In this document: piece after piece, positions 12,173 to 25,400 of the stretch | Layout: each line of letters begins with the position of its first letter | How positions within the stretch are numbered: position 1 is the first letter of the stretch | Assembly: GCA_001414485.1 (NCBI GenBank) | Contig: LLEY01000167.1 | Location: forward strand, 62,001 to 126,000 | Reading direction: 5' to 3' | DNA from: Calycina herbarum | Lineage: Eukaryota; Ascomycota; Leotiomycetes; Helotiales; Pezizellaceae | Length of the DNA: 64,000 bases | Made by a program: the position numbers and the translations under genes | The notes under the pieces: generated by a model | Seen by the model: only the letters and a program-made list of their open reading frames with translations | Told to the model about the DNA's origin: nothing | Databases searched by the model: none

Positions 12173-13477
12173 TATATAATCTTATAATAGGAATAAAACT
12201 ACTTTAAATCTTAATTTTTCTAAGAGTTTCTTCTTCTACAGTCTCTCTTATACTTTTACTATTAGTCTAACTAATTTCTACTTAATATCTAAAGATTTCT
12301 CTCTTTAATTTTTTAAATACTTCTTTTCTAAATATCTTACTTAAAAGATAAAAAGTATATTTATTAATAAAAATACCTTTTATCTCTTCTTTAAATCTAA
12401 AATCTTCTTACTCTAAAATCTTCTTACTTTTTAAACTATTCCAACTATCTAATCTAATAAAAATCCTACTAAAAAAAATCAAATCTCTAACTAAGAAGAA
12501 AAAAAGAAAAGAAAAAAGAAAAGAAAAAAAAGAAAAAAAGAAATTAATATCTAAATAAACTAAAATAAACTAAAGTAAATTAATTAATTAATTCTTTATA
12601 TTACTTCTACTATAGAGATAACGAATGAAAAATAATACCTCACCTTCTTAGTAATAAAAGACTCAAAAAAAGTAAAAAGTAAAAAGTCTCTTACCTCTAC
12701 CTCCACCCCCACCCTCACCCCATACCCCCTTTATCACACTATCTACTCCACTTCATATAATATACCATCCCAACCTCCTACAACAAAACAAACCATATCC
12801 AAAACACCCCAGATAATTTATTCAAGAGTCCCCTTACCAACTTACACTAAGAACCCTTACTCTTACTCTTCTAAACTCCACCGAACCTCTCTCCTTACCA
12901 CTTTCTCCATCCTCAAAGAGAGGGGCTAGGAGATAAATGTAATAGCATCGACAACACTAGAAAAACGACTACCAAGTTAATATCACAACTACCAAGTATT
13001 AACACAACTGCCAAGTATCAATACAACTACCAAGTATCAACAGCCATTTCAAATGTAACAACCAAATTAAAAAAAGAAAGAAAAAAGGAAGACTCGACGA
13101 TCGATTGTAAATTATCTCTTCATTTCTGTAAAACATCTAAAATCTCATCTCAATCTCAATCCCATCCCAATCTCACCCCCTCCCGCTATTCCCCCTCCCC
13201 CAGAAACTCTCACTCCCTCCCTCACACATCTCTTATTCAGTGTGACAAAAAAGGATCACATCACATCACTTCCTCTCATCTCACATCTCACATCTCAATT
13301 TCCCATTCGCCAGCCCCATCCCTATTCACCCAGTCCATTCCCCCTCAAAACCCCCTCACATCGCTCTTCCAAAAACGAAGAAAGAACCCTAACCCTAATC
13401 CCACAGAGGTAACCACCAATGAAGGAAAAAGAAAGAAAAAGAGAGACTCGCATAACAACGAGGAGAAACGATGATCG
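12173..13477. other. AT-rich then pyrimidine-rich non-coding DNA
   Basis: 12173-12650 is AT-rich decayed DNA like that left of the transposon. 12650-13480 is C/T-rich low-complexity sequence with short repeats of ACTACCAAGTATCAA type near 12965-13040 and a short telomere-like AACCCTAACCCTAA at 13386-13399. No gene is seen. Confidence 0.5.
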
Positions 13478-13522
13478 TCAAAATAAAAAGAGGAAGAGAA
13501 AAATCCACAAAAGCGAGTAGAA

Positions 13523-13541
13523 GGGGGGGGGGGGGGGGGGG
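13523..13541. repeat. Poly-G tract (19 G)
   Basis: An uninterrupted run of G lies in the presumed 3' untranslated region of the kinase gene; in the sense of that gene it is poly-C. Its length is probably variable and may be miscounted in the assembly. The long open frame through this region (13478-14320) reads as low-complexity sequence and is not considered a gene. Confidence 0.8.
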
Positions 13542-14319
13542 TAAATGTAAGTAATACTACAAAAAAAACTAAAATTCAATTGCAGAATAGAATAGGCCAA
13601 AAAAAAGAGAAAGAGGAGTCCTCCATCTCCCACACATGAAGAAGGTGCCTGAAAGAAGAAAAAAAGAACCCAAAAAGTGTTAACCCCATTTCCCATGCAA
13701 AGTGAAGTCCGCGAAGAAAAAAAGGTATTCCGCCCATATTCCCATAGTTCATTCCATGCCCAGTTCCTCTCTTTCGTTTTCTTTCCATTGGTGCCAACAT
13801 ATGCCATGCCGGTTTTTCTGAAAGCAAAAAAAATTGTGTTTTTGTAATTTACCCCCCCTGCTCCAGGTACGCCGTTCCTTGATTCGAGAATTGATTTGAA
13901 TGTGATCTGAATGTGTTTATGTTGAATGCTGAGCAAGTGCTGCGTCTGTTTCGATCTGTGTGTTTGTATGCGAGTGTTTTGTTGATACCGCGGACTCAAA
14001 CAATATCCCAGCCCTCCATCCCGATCCATCCATTCATCCCCAGCTCGTGGACCGTCCCTTCCGTTCCATGCCCATATCCCAAATCCACCAATCCGTTCCA
14101 GAGTAGAGAGAAAAATCCTTGTTGATAGCCATAGCCATAGCACAACATAGTCATCCAATTTCGTGAATGATCTTTTTTCCGAGTTTGCCGTCGTCCATTT
14201 TTTTTCGCATCTCATTTTCTCAACCAAGTAATCCATCCTCCCATGCGAAATTGAAATTCGACAAACATCCACCATAATAATGCTTTCAAAATTTTGAACA
14301 AATAACCTCCCAAATACCA

Positions 14320-17300
14320 TCAGCTTTCCATGACGACCTTCTTCGCCGTCTCCGTACTGCCAGCACTGTTGTTCGTGCCTCGTCTTGCCAATGTACCCAT
14401 CGCAGGAATCTTGGACTTTTTTCGTGTCGTCATAGTCAGACCTTCATCGCTGTCTGAATCATCATCTTCTGGGCATGGTATATCACCATCTCCAATATAC
14501 CCTTCATCATCGACATCCGGACTCAAATAAATCGTGTCATCAGCTGCAAAAGAGGTTGTTGCAACTTCTGCATCTCTGGTCGAATGTTTTGACATTGAAG
14601 GTGGGGTGAGGGTTTCAGGAGTACTATCGGCAGTAAACCCAGGTTCCTCGTGATAAGTGAATCCAGGGTGTTGGAGAAAATCACCCTCAGTGTCAGCAGA
14701 CACTGAAGATGCACCAGAAATAAGTGCAGGCAATGAAGGAACCGAAGGAAATATCTTGTCCTGTGAGCCAAGATTTACCGAAGAAATCGGGGAAGTGGCA
14801 TCTGATGGCGAAGTTAAACTGGTTGAATTGACCGAACTATATGATTGCGCCCTCTTGGCGGCCTCTTCTTGCTTTTGACCGAAAATCTCGTCGTCCGGCG
14901 ACGGAGGACAAACTGGCTCAGACTCCAGATTTTGGGTTGCAGCGACTGCGGCAACCTGTTTCTGAGAATCCATAGCTTCCTGCTCCAATCTCCTCCGTCG
15001 GTGGAGGGTCTCTCTTGCTCTTCGAAACGACTCGGGTGTACTCGCACCGTATGTTCGAGGAGGTGGTGTGACGCCCTCGCTGGGGGTCTTGTTTGCCGTG
15101 GAAGGCCGCTGATCGAGATTCGATGCTGCGTATACTGTGTGTGGGAAATTTGGTGTTGATGCAGACTGAGAGGTCTGCTGAAGTTGATGAACATGAACCA
15201 TATGTGGTTCGAAAAACAATGGAGATGGTAGAGGTTTGTCGTAGTTGGCGTGCACAGGGCTTGCTTGCTCCGACTTGGGGAAATATGTCTTTATGTCGCC
15301 ATGTTCGAACTTCCCTGGTGCTGTGGCATCACTGAGGGCTAGGCTGGGTTCTGAGTGCTTGTTTTCGGATTCAAACAGGCTGCGGTCGACAGATCTAGCA
15401 CGGGAGGTACTCCCTTCTTCAATTTCAGCAAGTTGGTCTCGACCTCGGTTATGCCATAGATGGCTGGAAAACAATGATCCAAGATGATCTATAAAAGGCC
15501 CAGGGGTAGTGGCTCCATCGCAATGCATACTAGACATACCGGCGTTATTCACAGATTTCGAATGAGAATGTCCTCTTTGGGTGACCGTTTGAATAGATGC
15601 CGCGGTTGAGTTTTTACGATCTGGCGGCCCTGGTCTCGTATCAAAATCTGAGGATGTACCGGATGGTACCCGCTTTAGAGTGGCTCCTACCGAGGAAGAA
15701 TGCTGTGCGGCGTGGGATAGGGGATCTACAGTTACCAAAAGGTCCGGACTGGCCGTCAAACTCTGCGCGAGAGGGTGCCCAGTATGAATGTATGGCTCTC
15801 TTGGCTCGTGGAGATCGTGATTCGAGAGGAAATAGGACTCGTCCCCTCGAAGGCTGGCCCGTCTACCATCTCGGCTACCTGGTGTGAGAGGCGTATGAAG
15901 ATTGTCAGTTCCTGAACTCGTAGCACTACTGATTGCCCTCTTTCGTGAGCCCTCGCCTCTCGTCTCACTTCGAGCAGCACCAATAACTTTGTTGACGGTC
16001 TTTTTGAGTGCTGACCGAGCTCGCTCCAGAAAGTTCAGAGGTACGACAGCACGCTCCAATTCTCGATCGTCAACCTGGATCCTTCTGCCGGCCGTCTTTC
16101 GCGATGGATCAGTGTCATCGAGCCAACCGATGATGTTATCGATACCTTTGATAACCCATGGGTGACGTTTAACTTCTCTCAGCTTCATGCGTTCTGCTGG
16201 ATCTTTGATCAGCATTCGGCGAAGTAAATCGAGTAACTCGTCATCAATTGTCTCAAAGGCAAGCTCCCCTTCTTCACGATAAGGACCAGAAGTAGGGGCA
16301 ACGCGCTTGCCGAGACTGGTCGTTGAGGTCGTTGTCGATGATGAGGGATTCACAGCTTTCAGACGTCGCTTTGGGATATAAACATCATCTTTCGCAATGC
16401 AGCGAAACAGTTGGTACTCATCATCAGCGAGGAAGGGGATACGAGCAAAGACGAGACAATAGAGTGTGACACCAAGAGACCAAACATCGATTTGCTCCGT
16501 GATCTTCGGTTGTTCAATATCTAGGTCGGTGTAGCACAGCTCCGGAGCAAAGAATGCGGGTGTACCCACGGTTTTGGCCAACTCGAGGTCGTCGTCGAAA
16601 TCCGCCGCATCTGCTTCAGAGACATTCTCTTCCGTTTCCCCTTCTCTAATTGGTCTCCCGAAATAAGATACACCAAAGTCGGATATCTTGACACGATGAT
16701 CCTTGGTCCATAGAAGATTGGCAGGCTTGATATCACGGTGGACAATGCCTTCGTAATGCAAGTATTCCAAGCCCAAGACGGTATCACGGAAAGCGGAGCG
16801 AGCTTGCTCTAGGGTGAAGCAAGGGACGTAGGAATAATCCTCCTCAAAGGCGTCGTGGGGACCATCACCATCAACCGAGGACATGTGCGAGATGATACTA
16901 TCGGCCATGCTAGGTGATCTTCCCCGGTATGGGGGATCATCCGGGTAAGATCCGTAGTATGTTCCTTCCAAAGCTGCACTAGAACTGTGGTGTGACGGTA
17001 AGGAAGGTAACGGCCCCAGCGTCTCATCTTCATTGTCGCTATTAATCGCGGGAATATCGTACTCGATTGGGAGCGGCGTATGTGCTCGAGAGCTGGCACG
17101 AGAGGGCCCCTGTGAAGGTGTCCTGGACGGGGCGCGGGAGACGGGAGCGGACACGGTAGTGGATCGATAGTGGGATAGACTATGTGTTGAGTTGTGAGTG
17201 GTTTGTCGTGACAGAACCAAACTTCCCGCATCGTCCTCGTCGTCTCCATGTTCCAAGCTCCAGAATTCGGCCTGGCCAGCGTTGTATTGTGCAATTTTTG

Positions 17301-18144
17301 CTCGTTGGGCTTCCTTCCGTAATCGGCGTCTTTCAATCATGGTAAAGAACCTCTCGTCGTCTCCCGTTGCTTCCTCCCCTCGTTGCTCCCTTTCGATCCG
17401 CCTTCTTTCGTATGTACATATCTGTGGTGATCCTTTCTTGCGCCATGTGATCTCTCCCAGCTCCACATGCTCCAAGATCATGTAAATCTTCTTGAATTCG
17501 GGATCGTCAATGACCTCGAGCAAACCAACGACGTTTGGGTGTCGAATCTTTTTGAGAATGGCAATCTCTCTCTTGGTCTTGTCTTCTGGGGAAACCGTTA
17601 CTCTCCCCAACCGGCGTTTCTTGGAGAAGCGTTGTATAATCTTGATAGCAACATAGTCGGAGGTTTCGAGACTGCGGGCCAATTTGACCTTGCCGTGAAC
17701 CCCTCTTCCAATTTCCTCGATAACTTCGTATTGATTGATCAGCTTTCGGCCGGTGATGAAATCTTGTTCGACGAGGGCTTTGTGGGTTCTGCAAAGAGTA
17801 TGTTAGTTTCCCTCATGACGTGATAGCGATAAGACTAGTTTTGGTATGGAAAAAGTGGGATAGCAGCTGGAGGGGGAGTCTAGAATCCCACGACGTCTCA
17901 TTGAGCTAGGCATAGTCTATGACTATGACGTTGGAGTGGCCTAGGACCAGCTGCAAAAACATGGGAAAGCAGAGGCAACTCACTCTCGAACTTTATGCAT
18001 TTGGAGAGGGTGAAGGTAGGGACTGGACTGAGGGGTGCCATCGGGGGGCGGTAAAGGAATGCGATGAGGGAGTGTGGAGGGCGAAAAGAGCCCAGGACTC
18101 GAGGGCGCACTGGCGGCGTTCTTCAAAGCTGTTGATGAATCCAT
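14320..18144 (-). CDS. Ssp1/Sak1/Elm1-like Ser/Thr kinase (SNF1/AMPK-activating family)
   Basis: Exon 1 is 17984-18144 and exon 2 is 14320-17788, with a 195-bp intron in phase, giving 1,209 residues. The N-terminus is Ser/Pro-rich (starting MDSSTALKNAASAP). The kinase domain has GRGVHG at about 81-86, VAIKII with Lys103, HRDIKPANLLW with Asp406, DFG at 424-426, and an activation loop ending TVGTPAFFAPE at about 460-470. An insert of roughly 200 residues rich in Ser, Arg and acidic residues lies between about 170 and 377, inside the N-lobe/C-lobe transition. A long disordered tail follows, with a final basic/acidic patch. Family members phosphorylate SNF1/AMPK or act in CaMKK-like stress and morphogenesis signalling. 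The direct substrate here is inferred. Yeast has three paralogues (Sak1, Tos3, Elm1), and I cannot say which is closest. Confidence 0.88.
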
Positions 18145-18178
18145 TGTTGAGGTGCAGGTCGATGGTGATTGTCGACAT
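17993..18178 (-). other. Upstream ORF overlapping the kinase start
   Basis: An ATG lies 34 bases before the chosen kinase ATG, in another frame. It opens a 61-codon frame (MSTITIDLHLNN...) that covers all of coding exon 1 and stops 9 bases before the splice donor. If translated, it would compete with the kinase start, so it may limit kinase synthesis. Only the frame layout is seen; translation is inference. Confidence 0.35.
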
Positions 18179-18895
18179 GTTTGGGGGGACCGGACAGGCC
18201 TTGTACAAGTATTTCCCGAGACTCGTCGTGGGCGGTTCAGCAGAAGACAGCCATGATGCTCGAATCAGGTGGAGTGATTGATAGACGGTCGAGGGTTCAG
18301 GTTGAGGTCGAGGAGAATGTGGTGTAGTGGAGAAGTCGAGGTATCGTGGTGATGTAGGAGGTGGAGGAGGAGGTGGTGGTGGTGGTTGTGAGTGGTAGTG
18401 TTAGTGTTAGTGGTTGCGTCGTTCTTCAGGTTGAGTCGGGTGCTTTCTATCAAACGGTGGTGGAGATGGTGGTGGTGGTAGTGGTAGTGCTGGGCTTTTC
18501 TTGGGAAAGTGCATGCGATTAGGCTAGCCGACTCTGGGAAGGGTGGTGGTGTCAAGAGAGGTGGGAAGAAACCTTGTTTGGTGAGTGGTGAGTGGTGAGT
18601 GGTGAGGTGCATACAAGTGGGGATTTATCAGAATCTTAAGTCTTGGTTGAGGTATTGGCAACACTTGCAGGGGAGGGTGAAGTAATTTACAAACTTTATT
18701 TCTTTTGCTAAGGAGAGGCGAGAAGGTTGGGCTTGGCAGCTGGCTGGCTGGCCTGAGATTTGGTGAGGTGAGAGGTCGAGTGAGAGGTCGAGTGAGTTGT
18801 GAGTTGGAGGGTTGGAGGGTTGAGGGGGGTGTGCAGGGTAGGTTGGTGGGTTGGTGGGTTGGTGGGCTAGTGGGCTGACCTGGCGTCGCTGGTGA

Positions 18896-18950
18896 GAGCA
18901 GAGCAGAGCAGAGCAGAGCAGAGCAGAGTAGAGCAGAGTAGAGCAGAGCA
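18896..18950. repeat. GAGCA pentanucleotide microsatellite, 11 units
   Basis: Eleven head-to-tail units are present; two read GAGTA. It lies in the kinase promoter region and is likely length-variable between strains. Confidence 0.9.
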
Positions 18951-21083
18951 GGTTACAGGGATCGGGTAGACTAAATGGCGGGCCGAAGTGTGATTCTTTG
19001 TCTAGTCCTACCTTGACTGGGAATCTCTCCAACCCTCCTCATCAAGAGTCAAGACAATGCAAAGGTATCGAGGCGTTATCATACCACGCCCACGCCCGAC
19101 TGGGCCAGAAAGGAAAAGCCAGTTACACGGGAGGATTCTTTTTTCTTCCACAATCCTTCCTTTCATTCTCATCCTCGAGTTACACTGACTTTTGCTGGGC
19201 CAACGAAAGGATCGAAGCTCTTTTTTACAGCCAGGGTCTGCATCGTCAACGGAGCTCAACCTCCCCCCAACCAACCCCAAGCAAAAGTAGCGTAGCGTAT
19301 TCGCAACCCCCGGGTGGAGATACCGATCGCTTGATCGTCCTCTTTCCTTGCGACTTGCGACACCTCGCGAGGTCCCCCCAGAAGAGAGGCGAAACAAAAA
19401 AGGCGTGCAGAACTTGGGCAAGACGCACTATTTGTAAAGTAGCTCTTTCTGACGGCAATCGCAATTACAATTAATTCCAACGTCCTTTCCCTTCAGGCTC
19501 TACTTGCAAAAGATACATGTTATTTTCGTTGGTTAGCCGCTGCAAGCTCAGGGAAAAAAAGATGCAACCCGCATCAGCAATGACCCCGCCCCTGAGCGGC
19601 CATCCCCTCTTCCTGACGAGACCCCGGACGCGCTTCCTCTTTCTCGGTGGGACATCAAAATCGGGGATTGCAAAATGCGGAGAAGTACAGCACCGAGATG
19701 CATGCTGGAAAGGGGTTTACCAATCTCAACTGTACATACTGTTTCTTTTCTTCTTTCTCTAGCGACTCTCTTAGAATTACACAGACCAGACGGCTGGTTC
19801 GCCTCTGCGTATCTGTGTATAACCAATCAGCAGCCCGCTCTCACTGGGCGTTCCAATCCTGGAGATGGTGGCGTGCATCCAGGCTGCAGGTCGCTCAAAG
19901 TTGTCCCAGGATATCGATGATGACCGAGAGCTCCCAGTTCTATGTACGTAGCACTTGATACAAGAACATAACTCCAACCAGCCACTTCGGTTCCTTCGGC
20001 CTCTCAAGCACAAAGTGTCAATAGAAAATCCTCACACCAATCCATACCGACACAATCCAATCGAGATCTGCAGTTATATGCAATGCAATTTTTGGGCGAA
20101 CGCCTTTCATCGCCTTTTCCCACCTCTTCCTCAGATAGTCTCAGTCGTCGTGTCACCTCATATTCCAAGCAGGCCATGCAGGAAAAGAAAATGACTCCGA
20201 ATGAGACGTTATTATCAAACAATCACCAAGACACTTAACCCAGCTTATAACCCAGCTTACTTACCACACACCCTCCGTCTTATTTTGGGAAAAGGTTCGT
20301 CCTCTGATCCCGCTAAACACAGACCCCCCTTATCACAATCACAATCACAATCACCTCTTCCCCAAGCTTTTCTAATCGCGACATGGAAAGGAGACTAGCT
20401 AGGATGTACCAGACCATCTCACTCACTGATAGATTGCCGCACCCAAGCCAAGGTCAGCATAGCGGTCCGAGTTGCTCCATTCCCTGAGGGTAAATCAATA
20501 TCATATCACATCGGTCGCTCTCAAAACTCTCCGAGAATTCCCTTGTCCGAACCGAAGCAAATCGATTGAAGAAAACTTGTGAAACGTATTTTGGGTGTAG
20601 ATTGTACACCCTGGTAGATTTGTTGGGGAGGTAGATAGAAACAGGTTATACAAGTACGGAACTTCGTACCACCAACGCTAAAAAGTACCCGAGACAAAAA
20701 CTCCTGCCTTATCCGAGCCGAGTTCTGCCTTTCCCCCCTCTCAACAACTTTGCTGCAAGTACGTCCAAGCAAATCACATCAACCAAGACCCCTATCTTCT
20801 TCCACTGAAAAAAGAAGAAATGAAAAAAAAGAAAAACAAGTTTACAAGGCATGTCTAGGTACATGTACATGTACATAAATACATTCAATTAATCTCTCCA
20901 ATCCCTACAAAACTCCAATTCATCCAAATCACGCACCGCACCTCTCACGACCCCTTGTCCACCATTCACACACCCTAACACAGTACCCTAGCCAAGTACC
21001 CCAAACACCCTAGCCTAGCGCCCCTTCCCTCTCAAAAGGAAGTCGCCTTCTCCACACGATAGCTCACATTTCGCCTCCGCATT

Positions 21084-21110
21084 TTCTTCTTCTTCTTCTT
21101 CTTCTTCTTC
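21084..21110. repeat. TTC trinucleotide microsatellite, 9 units
   Basis: A pure (TTC)n run is followed by TTTCTTT, within the gene-poor region. Confidence 0.9.
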
Positions 21111-23391
21111 TTTCTTTGCCCCCCTCGAAGCGCAGAGGAGAGGATTGTGCTAGGGGGACTGGGCATGCATGGCTGGGGCAAATCAGAAAGAGAAATGGCT
21201 ACCTACCCGATGTCGTTCGTCCGTCCCTCGCGAACTCAACTCAGCGGGGGTGGACGGGAACCTTGGAATCGCATGGGGAAATTAGAGCTATCTGATTTTT
21301 CTATTTTTTTCTTTTCAATTCGTTAGGTATCCTCACGATGTCACACATTTCCTACTGGACGGACGGGGATTTGGTGGGTGATTTGGTGGGTGATGGCGAT
21401 GGGCAGCGATGCATGGGGATTGTGGGGAGAAATAGAATAGGTCATAATGTATGTTCGTGGTGATGAGGTTGGTCGAATGCGATGGTACTGTGTTGTGACA
21501 ACTAATGCAGGTATGTTTACGATGTGAGAAACCATTTATTGAATTAATTTACTGGAGTTTTCTATTTACTATTTTATTTCCATTTTTACGCTGGTAGTTC
21601 TTCTCTTTACCTCATCTCATCGCGAATTGTGATCTTGCCCAGCGAGCGACACCCGCCACATCCCCCCGAACGAACGAACCCAATTAATTGAACGACAAGA
21701 ACTTCATCCAGACGGGATCCATTCCACAGTCGCACAAAGCATTTATCAAGAGCCTCAAACCCTCCTCTTCAACTTTTCCTCTCTGTTTTCGCTTTTCCTT
21801 TTCCTCCCATCCCGAAAAAAATGAGTTCATATTTTTTTCTTTCCTTTTTCAAAGGACACCAATCTGAACCAATAACCACCCCCTCACCCAGCCAGCCCAA
21901 CATGCAAGTCGTCCGTTGGGGATAATGACTTGCATAATCGAAATCCCGTCCACCCTCATTGTAAGTGCTGTCTGTCATTCGCGCATTGCGCATTTGCGCC
22001 CCAGGTCTATTCTGTACCCGAGCGTGTGGATGATTGATAGTCTCCGAAATAGAGGTGTCGTATTTTTTCCAAGTAATCTGATCAGTTTTTAACTAACTGG
22101 TGATCATATGTAAGAAAAGATTTGCGAAATCTACGAGGATGGTGAAGAGTAGAGGTATTGGGAACTTTAGATGTTTTTGTCGATCGATCGAACAAGAACA
22201 GAAACAAAAGGAAAAAATTCACGATGTAGAACAGTGGAAGCGATTGGAGGGTGCACTGCACTGCACTGCAGACTAACCATGATACAGACCTTACCTTTTC
22301 ACGTAAGCGAACCACAGGTATAAACCCCTTCATATGTAAGATACTGTACTATCCCCAACTGTCCGTCATGTGCAAGGGTAGTTTGGCTGTGAAAATGCCT
22401 GTGCGTCTACAGACAATTAAAAGGGGGGGGATAGTACTATACGATCAGAAAGAAAACTTCTTTTCGCAGATCGCGGTTGCGGAATTACTGGGATTGGGGT
22501 TTTTTTTATTACTATGAAGTCATAGGTTTTGGAAAAGGGAAGGGGGGTGGGGAAGGTTGTCACATGTGATGGTTGTCTCACACTGTGGATATTCTCGTGA
22601 TTTATGCTCGAGAATCTTCCTCTAGCTCGTAAAATCTACAATGAATGAATGTCTCGTGTTGTCCTCTCTGCATTCGAGTTACTAGTAAGCGATGAAGGTT
22701 ACAGAAATCAGGGATCTTACACTCACATTTTATTTCTTGCATACAGAGAAGGCGTGTGAAAGCTCGCTAATTTCTACCGTATGGGAGATTTTTAGAATTC
22801 ACCTCGATGATGGGTATGGTATGGTATAAGAGGAATAGAGTGCTTATTCCGGACTCCATTTAGCCATGAGACATCGTGGCCTTTTCGCCACAACCCTCAG
22901 CGTCACATTTGGGTTGGTGGGGTTATGGTAGTTGGTTATCTTTGAGTGAGTGAGAGAGTGAGTCTGACTGACTGTCTGTCTGAGATCACGAGGGAGGGTG
23001 ACGCGGAAACTTGGAAAACTTGGTTATTCTTCGGAATCTAGTAGCGGACACCCTTCTTTTTCGGAAGACTTCGGTGTTTGGAATCTCGCGGTTTGGATTT
23101 TGGTTTCGGGGAGATGAGAAGAGAATGGAGAGGTTGTGCAGCCTCTTTGGAGGCTAGTCTGACTGTTTGAGATCATGAGGAGGGGACTTGGAAATATGGT
23201 TATTATAGACTGGGGTGTACACCCTCTTTTTAAAAACTGATCAGGGTTTCGAGAGCGGGATTTGACTTATGTTTCGTAGACGAGAGGGGAGGTTGATACA
23301 ATATTGTGCACCTGCATTCTCTTGAAATGGTTTCAGATTCTTGTTTGATAAACCTGTATTTCTCTCAATCCGATACGTCGAGGTCAGTTGC

Positions 23392-23498
23392 AATTCTTGA
23401 TCCGAGTGCAAGCCCTAGCAGTCTAAGGCTGATGATGACTTAGTTGAGTCGGCAACTTATTTCAACCTGACAGCGGTGTTACGCTAGGATCAAGAATT
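23392..23498 (+). ncRNA. Candidate box C/D-like small RNA with a 12-bp terminal stem
   Basis: AATTCTTGATCC (23392-23403) and GGATCAAGAATT (23487-23498) are perfect inverted repeats enclosing 83 bases. Inside are ATGATGA (23432-23438), matching box C, and CTGA (23467-23470), matching box D, in the expected order on the plus strand. The boxes sit 28 and 16 bases from the stem, farther than in a minimal C/D snoRNA, and a competing inner pairing CCTAGC/GCTAGG exists. No rRNA target was assigned. The stem could also be chance or a small element. Confidence 0.3.
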
Positions 23499-25400
23499 AC
23501 AGATGGCCCGGGCGAGTATAAGGAGAGGATGGAAATAAGATGGGAATAGCAACTCCAAGCGAGATCTACGGTACATACAGATACGAGGAACAGAAGTTTC
23601 ATCTTTGAACCCTTCTTGCGTCTCTCCCTTTGCCCACCATCCTATCCAAACATTTGCCAGAGCTTCTGGTCCTATCAGGCAACCACACTTAGCATTTGGA
23701 ATTCAACGCGTTCCCCTTTTCGAAAGAGTTTTCCGGACGTCAGGTTCCAATTATCAGTTAGGAAGTTCAGCCGTACAGCTTCAAAAGAACGTTACCTCAT
23801 GTTGTTGCTATCATCACGGCTGAGTTTCACATTATTTTCCTTCCTATACCAATCAAACACAACATTTCCTTCCAACCAAACCTATCTTCTGATCGCGAAC
23901 GTCAAACCCGCCCCTTAAACAAAAAGCACCAATCAAACCACACCCAAAGCCACGCTCCCAACAGCCTCCGAGCCCTTTTGATCCAATAGCACCGTAATGA
24001 TTCCCCTCCATCCCCTGTATCCATGTCTGTTTACCCATTATCAAAAGATTCTCGGCAAAAGCGTGTTGGTAGTGCTCTTCCCAACTAAGACATCTTCACA
24101 TGCCACCTCTCTCTCAATTGCCTATTTAGGAACCCCACCACCACCATACTCAACCCCCTTTTCACCACAGAAGAACCAAGCCACATGCTTTTCGACACTA
24201 GCATCCACTTCTCTACATGTCGATGTCCATCAACCGTTTTCCCCGCGTTGTAATTCTTTTAGGAGATAAGGTAGGTAGGTATATACTTCGGGTACACATC
24301 GCGAGGGTTGATCCACCTGTCCGCATCATCCTATGGGGAAATATACCACTCTACCTAGTAACGTGAACTTAGGCGTCGGGTACAATCAAGGTTGTGGAGT
24401 ACCTATACGACACCGAGACCAAAAGATCCCCGGATATCCCCCAATTTTCTCGCCATTCCTACATATCGTAATACCTCTTCAGCTTGAACCCAAAGTAGCA
24501 CCCTGGTAAGCTCGGATGTCGGAGTGGAATGGCGGAGAAGTGGATGTTTGTGGAAAACGGTAGAAACAGTTTCCGCGCCACCTGATCTCGTGGTTGTTTT
24601 GCTCGTGATGCTATTTCCAATGATGGTTGGTGCTGACCCTCTTTGCACTTTGATGACGTCGTAATATGTTAGATTCAAGGTTCCTTCTATCGAAAAAAAA
24701 GGGGGGAAGAACTTGGACTGTCCGCTGTAGGAAATTGAAGTAAGGAAGAGGATGAGAGAGAAGTACTAGAAACCGCGGTTGCGAACTTGAGAGCTTCTAC
24801 TAGAGGAGTGAAACGCAATTTGACGAAATACTCCTCATCTCATTTTTCCTTCTGTAACTCAACCTCTCGCTTAGATTACCCGTTTTCGACTTTCTCCCCT
24901 TTTTATGACGTGAAACACTCGTAGAAACGAGGTAGAAAAGACATTCTACCCTTCCGTTGAATGAGTATGCTAGGTGTAAAAGTAATTGGTGAATTGTAAC
25001 TCGATCTCGCTCACTCGTTTTCAGATCAAGTTGTCGTGATAATCTCAAGCGAGGAAGTTATTAGAGAGAAACTAGTTTTTGGAAGCGAGGATATTCGAGA
25101 AAAATGTGGTTGTGGTACTACAATGAATCTCTGCATTCCCGTATCTAACTAAATCGCAAGAGCGAAATATAGCATTGATGTTGTACCAGGGATCTTAATT
25201 TTCCTGCAGTTCTTTTAAGATAAGCTTCCCAGTTTCATTTTAACTTTCATAGGTTATTGTCTAAAATGAATTGGTTCATGAATCATTTTAAATACTCTGA
25301 ACACTTGTGAGTTGAAAGAGGAAGTGGGGTAGTTGGTTGCTAACCTTATTCAATTTTAATTTAATCTCGACTTGAGAAATCCCAGCAAGTTTGCTCTATC

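Noticed and set aside
12965..13040. ACTACCAAGTATCAA repeats considered as a CRISPR-like array
   Set aside because: Units are adjacent and degenerate without spacers, and the genome is eukaryotic.
13478..14320. Long leftward open frame of 280 codons
   Set aside because: It directly follows the kinase stop, is low-complexity (poly-Pro from poly-G, Phe/Leu runs) and shows no domain; best explained as 3' untranslated sequence.
18998..19474. Overlapping open frames of 158 and 137 codons on opposite strands
   Set aside because: Low-complexity composition, no start context and no domain signal; both cannot be real.
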